64,000 nucleotides of DNA, from positions 248,001 to 312,000 of the forward strand of contig CAVPMW010000010.1 in the NCBI GenBank assembly GCA_963706515.1. The letters are read 5' to 3'. The notes beneath the pieces are model-generated. The model was given only the letters and a program-made list of their open reading frames with translations. It did not search any database and was not told where the DNA came from. Source of the DNA: CAVPMW01 sp963706515. GTDB taxonomy: Bacteria > Chloroflexota > Anaerolineae > Anaerolineales > UBA4823. The position numbers and the translations under genes are program-made. Below are positions 1 through 8,522 of the stretch, in pieces. Numbering within the stretch: the stretch's first letter is position 1; each line of letters begins with the position of its first letter.

Positions 1-1498
1 GCAGCTGACCGATCCCGTGATCGACGTGGACGACCCAGTCTCCAGGCTGTAAATCCGAGTATGGCGCTTCCGGCGGTTCGGCGATTACTCGATGGGGACG
101 GCGAGGCTCCGGACGTCTCCAGCCGAATATTTCACCATCGGTCAGGAGGATGATCGAATTCCCATCCTGCGGTGAAAAAACCCAACCTTCTCCCAGGCTG
201 CTTTCGATGAATACCGGCTGGCTGCCCGGTTCACCCTGATTCAATAACTGCTCGGACCAGAGCTCCTGAAGGCGGGCTGATTGGCGGGAGACAACGAACA
301 AATTATCTCCGGCGCTGTAGTGATCGTCGATAAAATCCATCACCTGCTTTAACCGTCCGCCAAAACGGGGACCTGATGAAAAAGCACCGCCGACAGGATT
401 CAAGCGCTCATCATCACTTAGATCATCGACAATACCCATGCCCAATTCCAGACCTGGGTAGCGGCTGAGCGAGTCGGTGATTTCAGACCAGGTGATGTAG
501 GGAATCGGGAATTCTGCTGGCAAGGTGCCATCGGCAACCGAATCGCGGCGCAGGTTAACCGCTTGCTCCTCAATCTCGAGCACCAGATCTTGAACGGCCT
601 GCAGGTTATCCATCACGACCAGCGCCTGCCGCGGCAGATAATCTAACAGGCAGGCTGGGGTCGGGTTGTAGACGGGGATGAAGAACTCGCCGGAAGCCTC
701 CGGATCATAAGATTTCCCCGTTCCGAGGTCGCCGCCAACACTCATCTGCCTTTGCAAGTATTCTCTGGCAGGGGTTACCCAGATTTTATCCGCCGGGGTA
801 GGAGATGCCGGTGCGCCTGGGAGGGACTTAATAGTCACCTGGGTAAAGGGATCGAAGCGGCGCAGGGTATCAATCTGGTCGCCGAAGAAATCCAGGCGCA
901 CCGGCGAAGGATCGGCGGTAGGCCAGACGTCCAGGATGCCTCCCCGGCGTCCAAACTGACCCGGCGAGATCACGGTATTTACCGGCTCGTAGTTCAGCGC
1001 AACCAGCCATTCCACCAGCTCTCCCATGGAGATCGACTGTCCCTGGCGCAATACCCTGGCTGCTTTTAAGAATTCACGCCTCGGCAGGGTACGGGTCATC
1101 AGTGCGCGGGCGGGTGCAATGATTATTGGGGGGAGTTCTGGGACAGTCCCCCCGGGAATATGGTAGGTCGCCAGAGCGGTCAATACCTGCAGGCGATCTC
1201 GGCGGGTCGTCTCACCCCAGGCAGCATTTTCGTAAAACAGAGGCGTCGGCTCGGGGAAGAATAGCCGGGGAATATCCGGCAGCCATAAACCAAGCTCATC
1301 AGCTTGAACGAGAGCATGGTCTGTACGGTCGGTTAAAAAGATAACCGGACGATTTAATTCGGAATATAAAGCTGCCAGGAATGGCAGGCGAGCCGACCGG
1401 CGTAAATCCAGCGGAGGCAGGGTTTCACCGGCGCGCACAGCAGAAAAGGTTTCAGCAAACGCGAGGCGCAGCCGGCTGACGATCTCTTCAAGCGCCAC
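1..1498 (-). CDS. mfd: Transcription-repair coupling factor Mfd, N-terminal part (runs off left edge)
   Basis: This is the N-terminal ~499 codons of the ATP-dependent translocase that removes stalled RNA polymerase and recruits UvrA for repair. I read the minus strand from a GTG at 1498-1496. The frame stays open to base 1 and ends in the RNA-polymerase-interacting domain, with the motif GDWVVHVDHGIGQ that is typical of Mfd. The region before it resembles the UvrB-like damage-recognition module, including RRGGILDVWP. The start overlaps the end of pth by 11 bases, so translation is probably coupled. The helicase motor lies outside the window. No frameshift was seen in this part. Confidence 0.88.
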   Translation of the reverse strand, partial: MALEEIVSRLRLAFAETFSAVRAGETLPPLDLRRSARLPFLAALYSELNRPVIFLTDRTDHALVQADELGLWLPDIPRLFFPEPTPLFYENAAWGETTRRDRLQVLTALATYHIPGGTVPELPPIIIAPARALMTRTLPRREFLKAARVLRQGQSISMGELVEWLVALNYEPVNTVISPGQFGRRGGILDVWPTADPSPVRLDFFGDQIDTLRRFDPFTQVTIKSLPGAPASPTPADKIWVTPAREYLQRQMSVGGDLGTGKSYDPEASGEFFIPVYNPTPACLLDYLPRQALVVMDNLQAVQDLVLEIEEQAVNLRRDSVADGTLPAEFPIPYITWSEITDSLSRYPGLELGMGIVDDLSDDERLNPVGGAFSSGPRFGGRLKQVMDFIDDHYSAGDNLFVVSRQSARLQELWSEQLLNQGEPGSQPVFIESSLGEGWVFSPQDGNSIILLTDGEIFGWRRPEPRRPHRVIAEPPEAPYSDLQPGDWVVHVDHGIGQL

Positions 1499-2159
1499 GG
1501 CTGCCCCCGCTTGAGTTGTATCGATTCATTGCTGTCACCAGATCCTCGCTGACAAATGTCAAAACTGCTTCGATCGCCCGCTCCAGTGTGGGTTGGATGG
1601 TCTCCTGCTCAACTGGAGAAAAATCATGGAGGACGTACGAGGCGGCGCCCATTCGTCCAGGTGGGCGGTGAATTCCGATGCGCAAGCGGGGAATCTCCTG
1701 CGTGCCCAGGCACTCGACCACCGAAGCCATCCCCTTCTGACCGGCAGAGCCGCCGTTCGGGCGGATGCGGATCGTCCCCAGGGGAAGATCCACATCGTCG
1801 TAGGCAACCAGCAAACGCTCGAGGGGAATCTTGTAGAAATTTACCAGTGAGACGACTGCCTGTCCGGACAGGTTCATATAAGTTTGAGGTTTGGCCAGGA
1901 TCAACTTGCGTCCGTTGTATTCGCCTTTGGTGACCAGGGCTTTCGATTCCACTCGGGAAAACGTAACTCCCAGCCGGGCAGCGAGGCCATCAAGCAGCAT
2001 GAAGCCAACATTGTGCCGGTTCTGCTGATATTCGCGGCCAGGGTTTCCCAGTCCAACAATTAAATAATAAGATTTTTCTCCATCTGGCTCCTGCCTGGCT
2101 GCAGGCTGGGAGAAATAATTCTCTATAAGCTGATTGATCCTATCGCTGAGATGTCCCAC
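1488..2159 (-). CDS. pth: Peptidyl-tRNA hydrolase
   Basis: Cytoplasmic enzyme that recycles peptidyl-tRNA released by stalled ribosomes by cutting the ester bond between peptide and tRNA. The family core starts at about residue 31 with YYLIVGLGNPG. The catalytic His is at about residue 49 (NRHNVGF), and the YDDVDLPLG and NGGSAGQKGM motifs follow. The protein is 223 residues, longer than the usual ~190-200, because of a ~30-residue N-terminal extension. A shorter start is not obvious, so the extension may be real. It sits in a three-gene minus-strand operon: secreted protein, pth, mfd, with a 13-base gap upstream and an overlap downstream. Identification is secure. Confidence 0.95.
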   Translation of the reverse strand: MGHLSDRINQLIENYFSQPAARQEPDGEKSYYLIVGLGNPGREYQQNRHNVGFMLLDGLAARLGVTFSRVESKALVTKGEYNGRKLILAKPQTYMNLSGQAVVSLVNFYKIPLERLLVAYDDVDLPLGTIRIRPNGGSAGQKGMASVVECLGTQEIPRLRIGIHRPPGRMGAASYVLHDFSPVEQETIQPTLERAIEAVLTFVSEDLVTAMNRYNSSGGSRGA

Positions 2160-2172
2160 GTTGCTGCCTGGC

Positions 2173-2844
2173 TCACTTTCTGGCGATATTTCTCAGCAGG
2201 ATATACAGCCCAAAGAGGGCAAACAATATAAAAGCGGCAAATACTCCTCTACTCAAACTGGCTCCCAGGTCGCTTGTATGGATCTGGACGGGGTTAGCCC
2301 CAACGGCTGTCCCGGTAGGGGGGACCGGGGTAAACGTCGGGGTAGGAGTAAGTGTGGGCGCCGGAGTTGCACCCGGTACAGGTGTCTCGGTCGGGACTGG
2401 GGTATCCGTCTCGACCGGGCTGTAGTTGCGCACGCGCACTTTTTCGACTAAAACTTCCTGGGTGGATCCATCATCCAACTTGACGACTAATCGCAAGTCG
2501 TAAATCCCATCGGTTATGGTTGTGGTATCCCACTGCGCCAGCAAACCATCTTGAACAGGGACATCGCTCTCTGCAATCAGGAACCAGGTGTCTTTCGCAT
2601 CGCTGGAGTAAGTGAAAGAAATTTCTGCCGAGGCGAAATCAGGGATTGCAGTATTCCCGTTAATCGGAACCGATCCTTGAATCGCCTGTCCTGCCAGAGG
2701 GGAGGCTAAAGACAGCGCCGGCGCGGCCGTGCCGCTTGGACTTGGGCTCGGAATTTGGGTTGCCTGCAGGAAAGTTGGGCCATAACCAGCACTCCACAGT
2801 AACCCAATGGTCATCCTCAACCCCAATACGATGATGCGTAGCAT
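2173..2844 (-). CDS. Secreted/membrane-anchored Ig-like protein, function unknown
   Basis: A 223-residue protein with a hydrophobic N-terminus (about residues 4-28, signal peptide or anchor). A beta-rich domain follows, beginning SPLAGQAIQGSVPING and containing SFTYSSDAKDTWFLI. Then comes a Thr/Pro-rich linker (about residues 148-178) and a C-terminal membrane segment (about residues 199-219) ending in basic residues. This layout suggests an extracytoplasmic domain held at the membrane by its C-terminus. I have a general impression of similar proteins in Anaerolineae but no assigned function. It is the first gene of the operon with pth and mfd, and is divergent from the roadblock gene. Function is not inferred. 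Confidence 0.75.
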   Translation of the reverse strand: MLRIIVLGLRMTIGLLWSAGYGPTFLQATQIPSPSPSGTAAPALSLASPLAGQAIQGSVPINGNTAIPDFASAEISFTYSSDAKDTWFLIAESDVPVQDGLLAQWDTTTITDGIYDLRLVVKLDDGSTQEVLVEKVRVRNYSPVETDTPVPTETPVPGATPAPTLTPTPTFTPVPPTGTAVGANPVQIHTSDLGASLSRGVFAAFILFALFGLYILLRNIARK

Positions 2845-3266
2845 GGCAATCGTTTAGTTTAACATGGAGGCACGCGCTGGTCAATTGTCAGAAATAATTT
2901 GTGTTGTTGTTCAGCGAATTCGGCACCTACTATATGAGTGGCTGTAAGTTTTTTTACAACCCAGAATATTAAATCCAACCAATCACTTAGTTACCCGGGG
3001 GATTGGATGCTATAGCAAACCGCTGAAAATATTTTTAAATAATCGTTGTTCTATCTGGCGGTTTGCTCCGGTGATTGGCCGTCTTTGTGTTGAATTTTAT
3101 AAAGTTACTTCCGGCCAATCAAATATGGATGCTCAAGAAATTAATTGGGCTATTTTGAATGACGGGTCTATTTGAATCCCCAAAGCAGATTAATTATGGT
3201 AAACTTTTATAGCAGCCTGATGGATATCGTCGCAACCTGGCTACTGGGAAGAAAGGGGTTGATCGT
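2845..3266. other. Divergent intergenic region with two adjacent long hairpins
   Basis: An AT-rich 420-base gap between divergent genes with no convincing gene. Two perfect inverted repeats lie side by side: 3014-3023 with 3058-3067 (10-base arms, AGCAAACCGC) and 3073-3081 with 3112-3120 (9-base arms, GATTGGCCG). The CCAAT/ATTGG core recurs near 2979, 3002, 3073 and 3115. The region could hold operators for the divergent promoters or a structured RNA. I could not match it to a known riboswitch class. Confidence 0.5.
3172..3200 (+). promoter_or_regulatory. Putative sigma-70-type promoter for the roadblock gene
   Basis: TTGAAT at 3172-3177, a 17-base spacer, then TATGGT at 3195-3200. Each box matches 4 of 6 consensus bases. 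The predicted start of transcription would be ~60 bases upstream of the ATG at 3267. Confidence 0.35.
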
Positions 3267-3641
3267 ATGACGCGTTCACGTACAGAGATGATGGTCAATC
3301 GCTTGCGTGAAATGCAAGCCGCCTCTCCAGACATCGAAGCCTCGGCCGTTGTTTCCGTGGACGGCTTGATTATGGCTTCTGCGCTGCCTGCAGAGGTGGA
3401 AGAGGACCGGGTTTCAGCCATGTCGGCTGCTATGCTCAGCCTGGGCGAAAGGATCGCAAAAGAGCTCGGGCGGGGCGCATTGGAGCAGGTCTATATCCGG
3501 GGTGATAGCGGGTATGTGATCCTGACTGCAGTGGGTGAGGAAGCCGTCTTAACCGCATTGGCACGCGAAGGTGCCAAGCTTGGATTGGTATTTTTGGAGA
3601 TGCGCCGTGCAGCCGAGAGTCTGGAGCGGTTGGTCGGATAA
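3267..3641 (+). CDS. Roadblock/LC7 domain protein
   Basis: A 124-residue protein made of one roadblock/LC7 domain. The domain runs from ASPDIEASAVVSVDGLIMAS through a helix with AAMLSLGERIAKELG to the strands EQVYIRGDSGYVILTAVG. In bacteria these small proteins usually dimerise and regulate small Ras-like GTPases of the MglA type, often in motility or polarity, but no GTPase gene is nearby. A GAAAGGGG ribosome site precedes the ATG. The gene stands alone between a possible promoter and a hairpin terminator. The family call is firm; the partner and process are unknown. Confidence 0.85.
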   Translation: MTRSRTEMMVNRLREMQAASPDIEASAVVSVDGLIMASALPAEVEEDRVSAMSAAMLSLGERIAKELGRGALEQVYIRGDSGYVILTAVGEEAVLTALAREGAKLGLVFLEMRRAAESLERLVG

Positions 3642-3684
3642 AGTAAAAGAATATTTTTATGCCATACAGTTCGAGGCAATAAAC

Positions 3685-3715
3685 GTGGGGAGGTCGCTCT
3701 TAACGACCTCCCCAC
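3685..3715 (+). terminator. Hairpin terminator after the roadblock gene
   Basis: A perfect 12-base stem (GTGGGGAGGTCG) with a 7-base loop, 43 bases after the stop codon. There is no clear T tract, so termination may be incomplete or factor-aided. Confidence 0.6.
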
Positions 3716-3766
3716 TTCCGTTGTAACCGTACACCTGAACAGATCTAATCATAAGTGGAGGCTGGA

Positions 3767-5431
3767 ATGTCGACGAAATATATCTTTTTCACCGGTGGTG
3801 TGGTCAGCTCAGTCGGGAAGGGTGTAACTGCAGCGGCTCTAGGCTTGGTCTTGAAACAGCACGGTTTTTCAGTGGCAGCCCAAAAGCTGGACCCATATAT
3901 TAATGTGGACCCCGGAACGATGAACCCTTACCAGCACGGCGAGGTTTACGTCCTGGATGATGGCGCGGAAACAGACCTGGATTTAGGTCATTATGAGCGT
4001 TTTATCGATATCAGCTTGAACAGAGTGTGCAACGTGACCACCGGTCAGGTATACGCTGAAGTGATTGGAAAAGAGCGGCGGGGAGATTATCTTGGCGGGA
4101 CGATCCAGGTCATCCCGCATATTACGAATGAGATTAAACGCCGGATTGGATTGGTAGCAAAAACTACCGGCGCAGAGATCGTCCTGGTGGAAGTTGGCGG
4201 AACTGTAGGTGACATCGAGTCGCTCCCGTTCTTAGAGGCCTTGCGCCAGATGCGGACGGATGTGGGACGGGAGAACAGCGTATACATACATGTGACCTGG
4301 CTGCCTTTTATAGCCGCCACAGACGAGTTAAAAACGAAACCCACCCAGCATTCGGTCCGCGAGCTGCGCTCGATCGGCATCTCACCCGATGTAATCGTGG
4401 CCCGATCGGACCATCCCGTTGAAGAGGATTTGCGGGACAAGATCGCCTTATTCTGCGATGTGGACCGCCGGGCAGTGGTGCCCATGGTGACCGCAAACAG
4501 TCTTTTCCAGATACCGATTTTACTGGAGGAGTTGGGAGTAGGCGATTACCTGATCGAGCGCCTGGGTTTGCAATCACGCGAAAAACCGGTTTGGGGAGCC
4601 TGGGAGCACCTGGTTGAAGAGGATGAGCGGAAGAAACCGGTAGTGAACGTTGCCCTGGTAGGAAAATACGTGGAGCTGCACGACGCCTATCTCAGCGTGC
4701 GCGAGGCTCTCCACCACGCCGCGCTGGCACTAGGTGTAGAGGTAAATATCGCCTGGGTTCATTCCGTCGAACTGGAAAAAGGTCGCGGTTGGGAGCTGGT
4801 CGAGAGCGCCGATGGGATCGTTGTGCCAGGAGGTTTTGGCAGCCGGGGTATTGAAGGCAAGGTGCAAGCCGCGCGGTATGCCCGCGAAAACAAGATTCCC
4901 TACCTGGGACTTTGCCTGGGGATGCAGCTGATGGTGGTCGAATTTGCCCGCCATATTTTGGGGACGGATGACGCGAACTCGACTGAATTCGACCGTTCGA
5001 CGAAGCACCCGGTGATCGATCTCATGCCGGACCAACGGTTGATCGAAGATATGGGGGGGACTATGCGCTTGGGTCTGTATCCGTGCGTCCTGCAGCCAGG
5101 CACCCAGGCGGCAGCCGCCTACAATATGCCGCTCGTCCAGGAGCGCCACCGCCATCGATTCGAGTTTAATAATTCTTATCGCGATATCTTCAACCAGGCA
5201 GGGATGCACTATTCGGGGCTGTCCCCGGATGGGCGATTGGTGGAGATCGCTGAATACGAGGATCATCCCTTCATGGTTGGGACACAGTTCCATCCCGAAT
5301 TCCTCTCCCGCCCAAACCGCCCGCATCCATTGTTCGTTGCCTTCCTGGAATCGGTCTGCTACCAGGCGGGAATCCGCACCGGTGCCGGCGCGAAAGAGAC
5401 AGACTTCGAGTCCAGCCTTTCGGCAGATTGA
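3767..5431 (+). CDS. pyrG: CTP synthase
   Basis: Makes CTP from UTP, ATP and glutamine, the last step of de novo pyrimidine nucleotide synthesis. The N-terminal amidoligase domain starts STKYIFFTGGVVSSVGKGV, with the P-loop-like SVGKG. The C-terminal class I glutaminase domain carries the nucleophilic Cys in LGLCLGMQLMV and the His-Glu pair in FHPEF. Length is ~554 residues, normal for the family with a short C-terminal tail. I chose the ATG at 3767 because GGAGG at 3757-3761 sits correctly before it. An in-frame GTG at 3755 would overlap that site. A MITE-like palindrome lies 30 bases after the stop. Confidence 0.97.
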   Translation: MSTKYIFFTGGVVSSVGKGVTAAALGLVLKQHGFSVAAQKLDPYINVDPGTMNPYQHGEVYVLDDGAETDLDLGHYERFIDISLNRVCNVTTGQVYAEVIGKERRGDYLGGTIQVIPHITNEIKRRIGLVAKTTGAEIVLVEVGGTVGDIESLPFLEALRQMRTDVGRENSVYIHVTWLPFIAATDELKTKPTQHSVRELRSIGISPDVIVARSDHPVEEDLRDKIALFCDVDRRAVVPMVTANSLFQIPILLEELGVGDYLIERLGLQSREKPVWGAWEHLVEEDERKKPVVNVALVGKYVELHDAYLSVREALHHAALALGVEVNIAWVHSVELEKGRGWELVESADGIVVPGGFGSRGIEGKVQAARYARENKIPYLGLCLGMQLMVVEFARHILGTDDANSTEFDRSTKHPVIDLMPDQRLIEDMGGTMRLGLYPCVLQPGTQAAAAYNMPLVQERHRHRFEFNNSYRDIFNQAGMHYSGLSPDGRLVEIAEYEDHPFMVGTQFHPEFLSRPNRPHPLFVAFLESVCYQAGIRTGAGAKETDFESSLSAD

Positions 5432-5461
5432 TTTTGCGCGAGCTTAGCAGCATGAATAATT

Positions 5462-5573
5462 TAGAGGTTATGCAGTTGAAGGGGAAAAAGCCGAAAATAG
5501 GTGTGATGGGGGGGAGACTCCCCACCCATCACACCTATTTTCGGTAATTCCTTTGGGAACTGCGTAAGTCCTA
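5462..5573. mobile_element. MITE-like palindromic element, copy 1 (diverged)
   Basis: A 112-base non-coding element with imperfect terminal inverted repeats, TAGAGGTTATGCAGTT on the left and AACTGCGTAAGTCCTA on the right. Inside is a long hairpin whose arms start CCGAAAATAGGTGTGATGGG. It shares its ends with the elements at 20473 and 49393, but its stem has a different sequence that still pairs. It begins and ends with TA, which suits an IS630/mariner-type TA target, though that is inference. Confidence 0.75.
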
Positions 5574-5740
5574 TGATTGTAATATCGAGTATACTTTCCC
5601 AGCTGAACTGATAAGCTAGAGATATATAAACTGAGCGTTGGGGGATGGGCTGGTGTACACCTGCTTATCCGCACAATCCAGGGATATATATTTTTTTGAA
5701 ATTGCCGAATAAAAAAATTAAAAGCTAAAAAGGAGATCAA

Positions 5741-7099
5741 ATGGATACGATTATTGAGGATATAACGGGTCGACAAATATTGGATTCCCGCGGCAACCCA
5801 ACAGTTGAAGTCGAAGTGACCTTGATCGATGGCACCTGGGGGCGAGCGGCAGTACCTTCCGGCGCTTCGACGGGCGTCCACGAAGCCCTGGAGCTGCGTG
5901 ACGGCGACAAGGCCCAATACCTGGGCAAGTCGGTAAACCGCGCGGTCGATTACGTAAACAACGAGATCGCCGAGGCGCTGGTCGGCTGGGATGCCACCGA
6001 ACAGATCGCATTGGATATGGCTTTGCTGGAATTGGACGGGACTCCCAATAAATCCAAGCTGGGGGCGAATGCCATCTTAGGCACCAGCCTGGCAGTCGCC
6101 AAGGCTGCAGCGAACTCGGTCCAGCTGCCACTTTACCGCTACCTGGGCGGCGTTTACGCTCACGTGCTGCCGGTGCCGATGCTGAATATCCTCAATGGAG
6201 GCACGCATACCGGCTGGCAATCGACCGATTTCCAAGAATTCATGATCATGCCGCTGGGAGCCGAGAGCTTTTCCGAAGGGCTGCGTTGGGGCTCTGAGAT
6301 CTACCAGGCGCTCAAGGGCGTGTTGAAAGCGCGCGGTTATATCACCCTGGTTGGAGATGAGGGAGGCTACGCCCCCGGTCTGAAAGCCAATGTCGAAGCT
6401 GTAGAGGTGATCCTGGAAGCGATAGAAAAAGCAGGCTACAAACCCGGTGAGCAGGTCGCGATCGCATTGGATCCTGCGGCATCGGAGCTGTACGAAGATG
6501 GCCTGTACAACCTGCGTAAAGAAGGTCGCAAGCTCGACAGCGCTGAAATGGTTGCCTTCTGGAAGGCATGGGTAGAGAAGTACCCCATCGTGTCCATCGA
6601 AGATGGTCTGGCACAAGACGATTGGGACGGCTGGAAGCTGCTGGTCGCTGAGCTGGGGTCGTCTCTGCAAATTGTCGGCGACGATCTGCTGGTGACCAAC
6701 CCCGAGCGGGTGCGGCGAGCGATCTCGGAGAAAGCCGCCAACGCCTTGCTGGTCAAGCTGAACCAGATCGGCTCTCTCACCGAGACGATCGAGGCTGTGG
6801 AGACCTGCCAGCGCGCTGGCTGGCGTGCCGTTACCTCCCATCGCTCCGGGGAAACCGAAGACACCACCATCGCCGATCTCGCAGTCGGCTTAAATATGGG
6901 CCAGATTAAAACCGGCGCTCCGGCACGCTCCGACCGGGTTGCCAAATACAACCAGCTCCTGCGCATCGAAGCAGAATTGGGAGAGACAGCCGCGTATGCA
7001 GGCTGGTCTGCGCTTGCGCCGTTAGTTAATAGAGAATATATACAAAAACAAGGTTCAGGTGGCGCATACGCGCCACCTGAACCTTGTTTTTGTAATTAA
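5741..7099 (+). CDS. eno: Enolase (3' end probably frameshifted)
   Basis: Converts 2-phosphoglycerate to phosphoenolpyruvate in glycolysis. Seen: the N-terminal RQILDSRGNPTVEVEV, the active-site QEFMI, GDEGGYAP, the metal ligands in ALDPAASE, SIEDGLAQDDW and GDDLLVTN, the catalytic Lys in LLVKLNQIGS, and IKTGAPARSDR. AAAGGAGATCAA gives a strong ribosome site. The loop usually written HADNxxDxQEF reads HTGWQSTDFQEF here, one residue longer. The last ~25 codons run through a perfect terminator hairpin. Tandem stops TAA-TAG at 7027-7032 lie in another frame, so the true end is probably near 7029 and a base is missing or extra just upstream. Function is certain; the last residues are not. Confidence 0.95.
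   Translation: MDTIIEDITGRQILDSRGNPTVEVEVTLIDGTWGRAAVPSGASTGVHEALELRDGDKAQYLGKSVNRAVDYVNNEIAEALVGWDATEQIALDMALLELDGTPNKSKLGANAILGTSLAVAKAAANSVQLPLYRYLGGVYAHVLPVPMLNILNGGTHTGWQSTDFQEFMIMPLGAESFSEGLRWGSEIYQALKGVLKARGYITLVGDEGGYAPGLKANVEAVEVILEAIEKAGYKPGEQVAIALDPAASELYEDGLYNLRKEGRKLDSAEMVAFWKAWVEKYPIVSIEDGLAQDDWDGWKLLVAELGSSLQIVGDDLLVTNPERVRRAISEKAANALLVKLNQIGSLTETIEAVETCQRAGWRAVTSHRSGETEDTTIADLAVGLNMGQIKTGAPARSDRVAKYNQLLRIEAELGETAAYAGWSALAPLVNREYIQKQGSGGAYAPPEPCFCN
7041..7094. terminator. Bidirectional intrinsic terminator between eno and the zinc-ribbon gene
   Basis: A perfect 25-base stem (7041-7065 pairs with 7070-7094) with a 4-base loop. The stem ends in A5 on one side and T5 on the other, so each strand has a GC-rich stem followed by a U tract. 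It serves the convergent genes eno (+) and the zinc-ribbon gene (-). Confidence 0.85.
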
Positions 7100-7104
7100 T
7101 ACCC

Positions 7105-7641
7105 TTATCCGGCAGCTTCCTCTACCTTTTCTTCTTCAGCTGGCTCTTCCTCTGCCGGCAGGGGTCGCAGCGCTTCGTCGAGGGTTATATTTTCACGGCG
7201 CATCCCGGGTGCAGCGGTGCCGCAGTAGGGGCACAAGTTCCAGGGCAGGTCCATTAATTTCCCACACTGGTGGCAGGCTTTCTTCAACCGGGTGTGGCAG
7301 TTGGGACACACGATCCAGTTCTCCCTCACCCGGCGACCGCAACCCGGGCACAGGGTAATATCTTCTATTGCTTGCAGCAGAGCTTCCTCTTCCAATGTGT
7401 GCTGGTACTCATCATCGAGCGTACGCGTAGGTCGCAGGATCAGGTAAATAACGATGCCCGGCAGGAATAATATCGCCACGACCAGCACTGCCAGGACGCG
7501 AGCAAAAACATCCCGAGACCGCCGGCGGATATCCCGGTAAGTCCAGATGACCAGGCTTAGCCATAGCGCTGCCAGGAAAGCCCCGCTCCATGCCGTCAAA
7601 AGCAGCAAGCCGTTACTGAGTGTCGTCGGGTTCAAGATCAT
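7105..7641 (-). CDS. Membrane protein with double zinc ribbon
   Basis: A 178-residue protein. Two membrane segments (about residues 11-34 and 47-69) are joined by a basic loop. A cytoplasmic-type tail follows with two zinc ribbons: CPGC...CPNC at about 98-116 and CHQC...CPYC at about 124-140. The C-terminus is rich in Glu/Pro/Ala. Double zinc ribbons of this kind usually mediate protein-protein contacts; no enzyme motif is present. It converges on eno and shares its terminator. The role is unknown. Confidence 0.8.
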   Translation of the reverse strand: MILNPTTLSNGLLLLTAWSGAFLAALWLSLVIWTYRDIRRRSRDVFARVLAVLVVAILFLPGIVIYLILRPTRTLDDEYQHTLEEEALLQAIEDITLCPGCGRRVRENWIVCPNCHTRLKKACHQCGKLMDLPWNLCPYCGTAAPGMRRENITLDEALRPLPAEEEPAEEEKVEEAAG

Positions 7642-7810
7642 AGGATTTTCCGCTTAAATGATTATAGCATGGATGGAAATTGTCATTCCGCTCTTGCCGG
7701 TTCAGCCCTCCTCCTGTATATTGATACCATCGGCGGAGTTTCAGACAAGCTGAGCGCTGCACGCGTAATCGCCTGAAACGGTACAATTCGCGTGCCAATC
7801 CGGGAGGAAC

Positions 7811-8512
7811 ATGAAAGAGGGACAGGCAAGCTATCGTATATCGGACATGGAAGCGACCGACCGGCCTCGGGAAAGGCTGGAACGGGTGGGTGCCAATAAC
7901 CTATCTACTCCCGAGCTGCTGGCGATTTTGCTGCGAGTCGGAATGCCTGGGGAGAATGCAGTCCAGCTGGGTCAGAGACTCCTGCAGCATTTTGGCGGTT
8001 TGACCGGGCTGCACCGGGCGCCGTTTGAAGAGCTCTATATGCAGAAGGGAGTTGGAAGGGCCAAGGCGGCGCAGATCAAGGCAGCTATCGAGCTGGGGAG
8101 GCGAATGAGCGAAAGCGATGCGGAGGAGCGGCGGGTGATCCACAGCCCTCAGGACGCCGCCGATTTGGTTATTTACGAGATGAGCGCTCTCGAGCAGGAA
8201 CATCTGCGGGTGATCCAGCTCGATACCCGCAACCGGGTGGTCAATATTGAGGAGGTCTACCGGGGCTCGCTCAATTCATCGCAGGTGCGGGTGGGTGAAT
8301 TATTCAAGGGGGCCGTCCGCCGCAACCTCGCAGCGATCATCGTGGTCCATAACCACCCCAGCGGAGACCCGACCCCCAGCCCGGATGACATCGCCTTGAC
8401 TCGCCAGATCACACAGGCGGGTAAATTATTGGATATCGAGGTGCTGGACCATCTGGTGATCGGGCAAGGTCGTTTTATTTCATTGAAAGAGCGCGGCCTG
8501 GGGTTCGGTTAG
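7811..8512 (+). CDS. radC: RadC family JAB-domain protein
   Basis: A 233-residue protein. A helix-hairpin-helix-like N-terminal part (PRERLERVGANNLSTPELLAILL, GVGRAKAAQIKAAIELG) is followed by a JAB/MPN metalloprotease-like domain. The metal motif HNHPSGDPTPSPDD lies at about residues 180-193. Despite the name, a direct role in DNA repair is not established for this family. GGGAGG lies just before the ATG. The gene stands alone on the plus strand and converges on the acylphosphatase gene. Confidence 0.93.
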   Translation: MKEGQASYRISDMEATDRPRERLERVGANNLSTPELLAILLRVGMPGENAVQLGQRLLQHFGGLTGLHRAPFEELYMQKGVGRAKAAQIKAAIELGRRMSESDAEERRVIHSPQDAADLVIYEMSALEQEHLRVIQLDTRNRVVNIEEVYRGSLNSSQVRVGELFKGAVRRNLAAIIVVHNHPSGDPTPSPDDIALTRQITQAGKLLDIEVLDHLVIGQGRFISLKERGLGFG

Positions 8513-8522
8513 CCAAGAATAA

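Noticed and set aside
4730..5326. A 198-codon minus-strand frame inside pyrG
   Set aside because: Antisense shadow of the glutaminase domain of pyrG, with no recognisable domain.
6077..6841. A 254-codon open frame on the minus strand inside eno
   Set aside because: It is a shadow of the GC-rich enolase coding sequence. It has no family motif and no ribosome site, and eno is unmistakable on the other strand.
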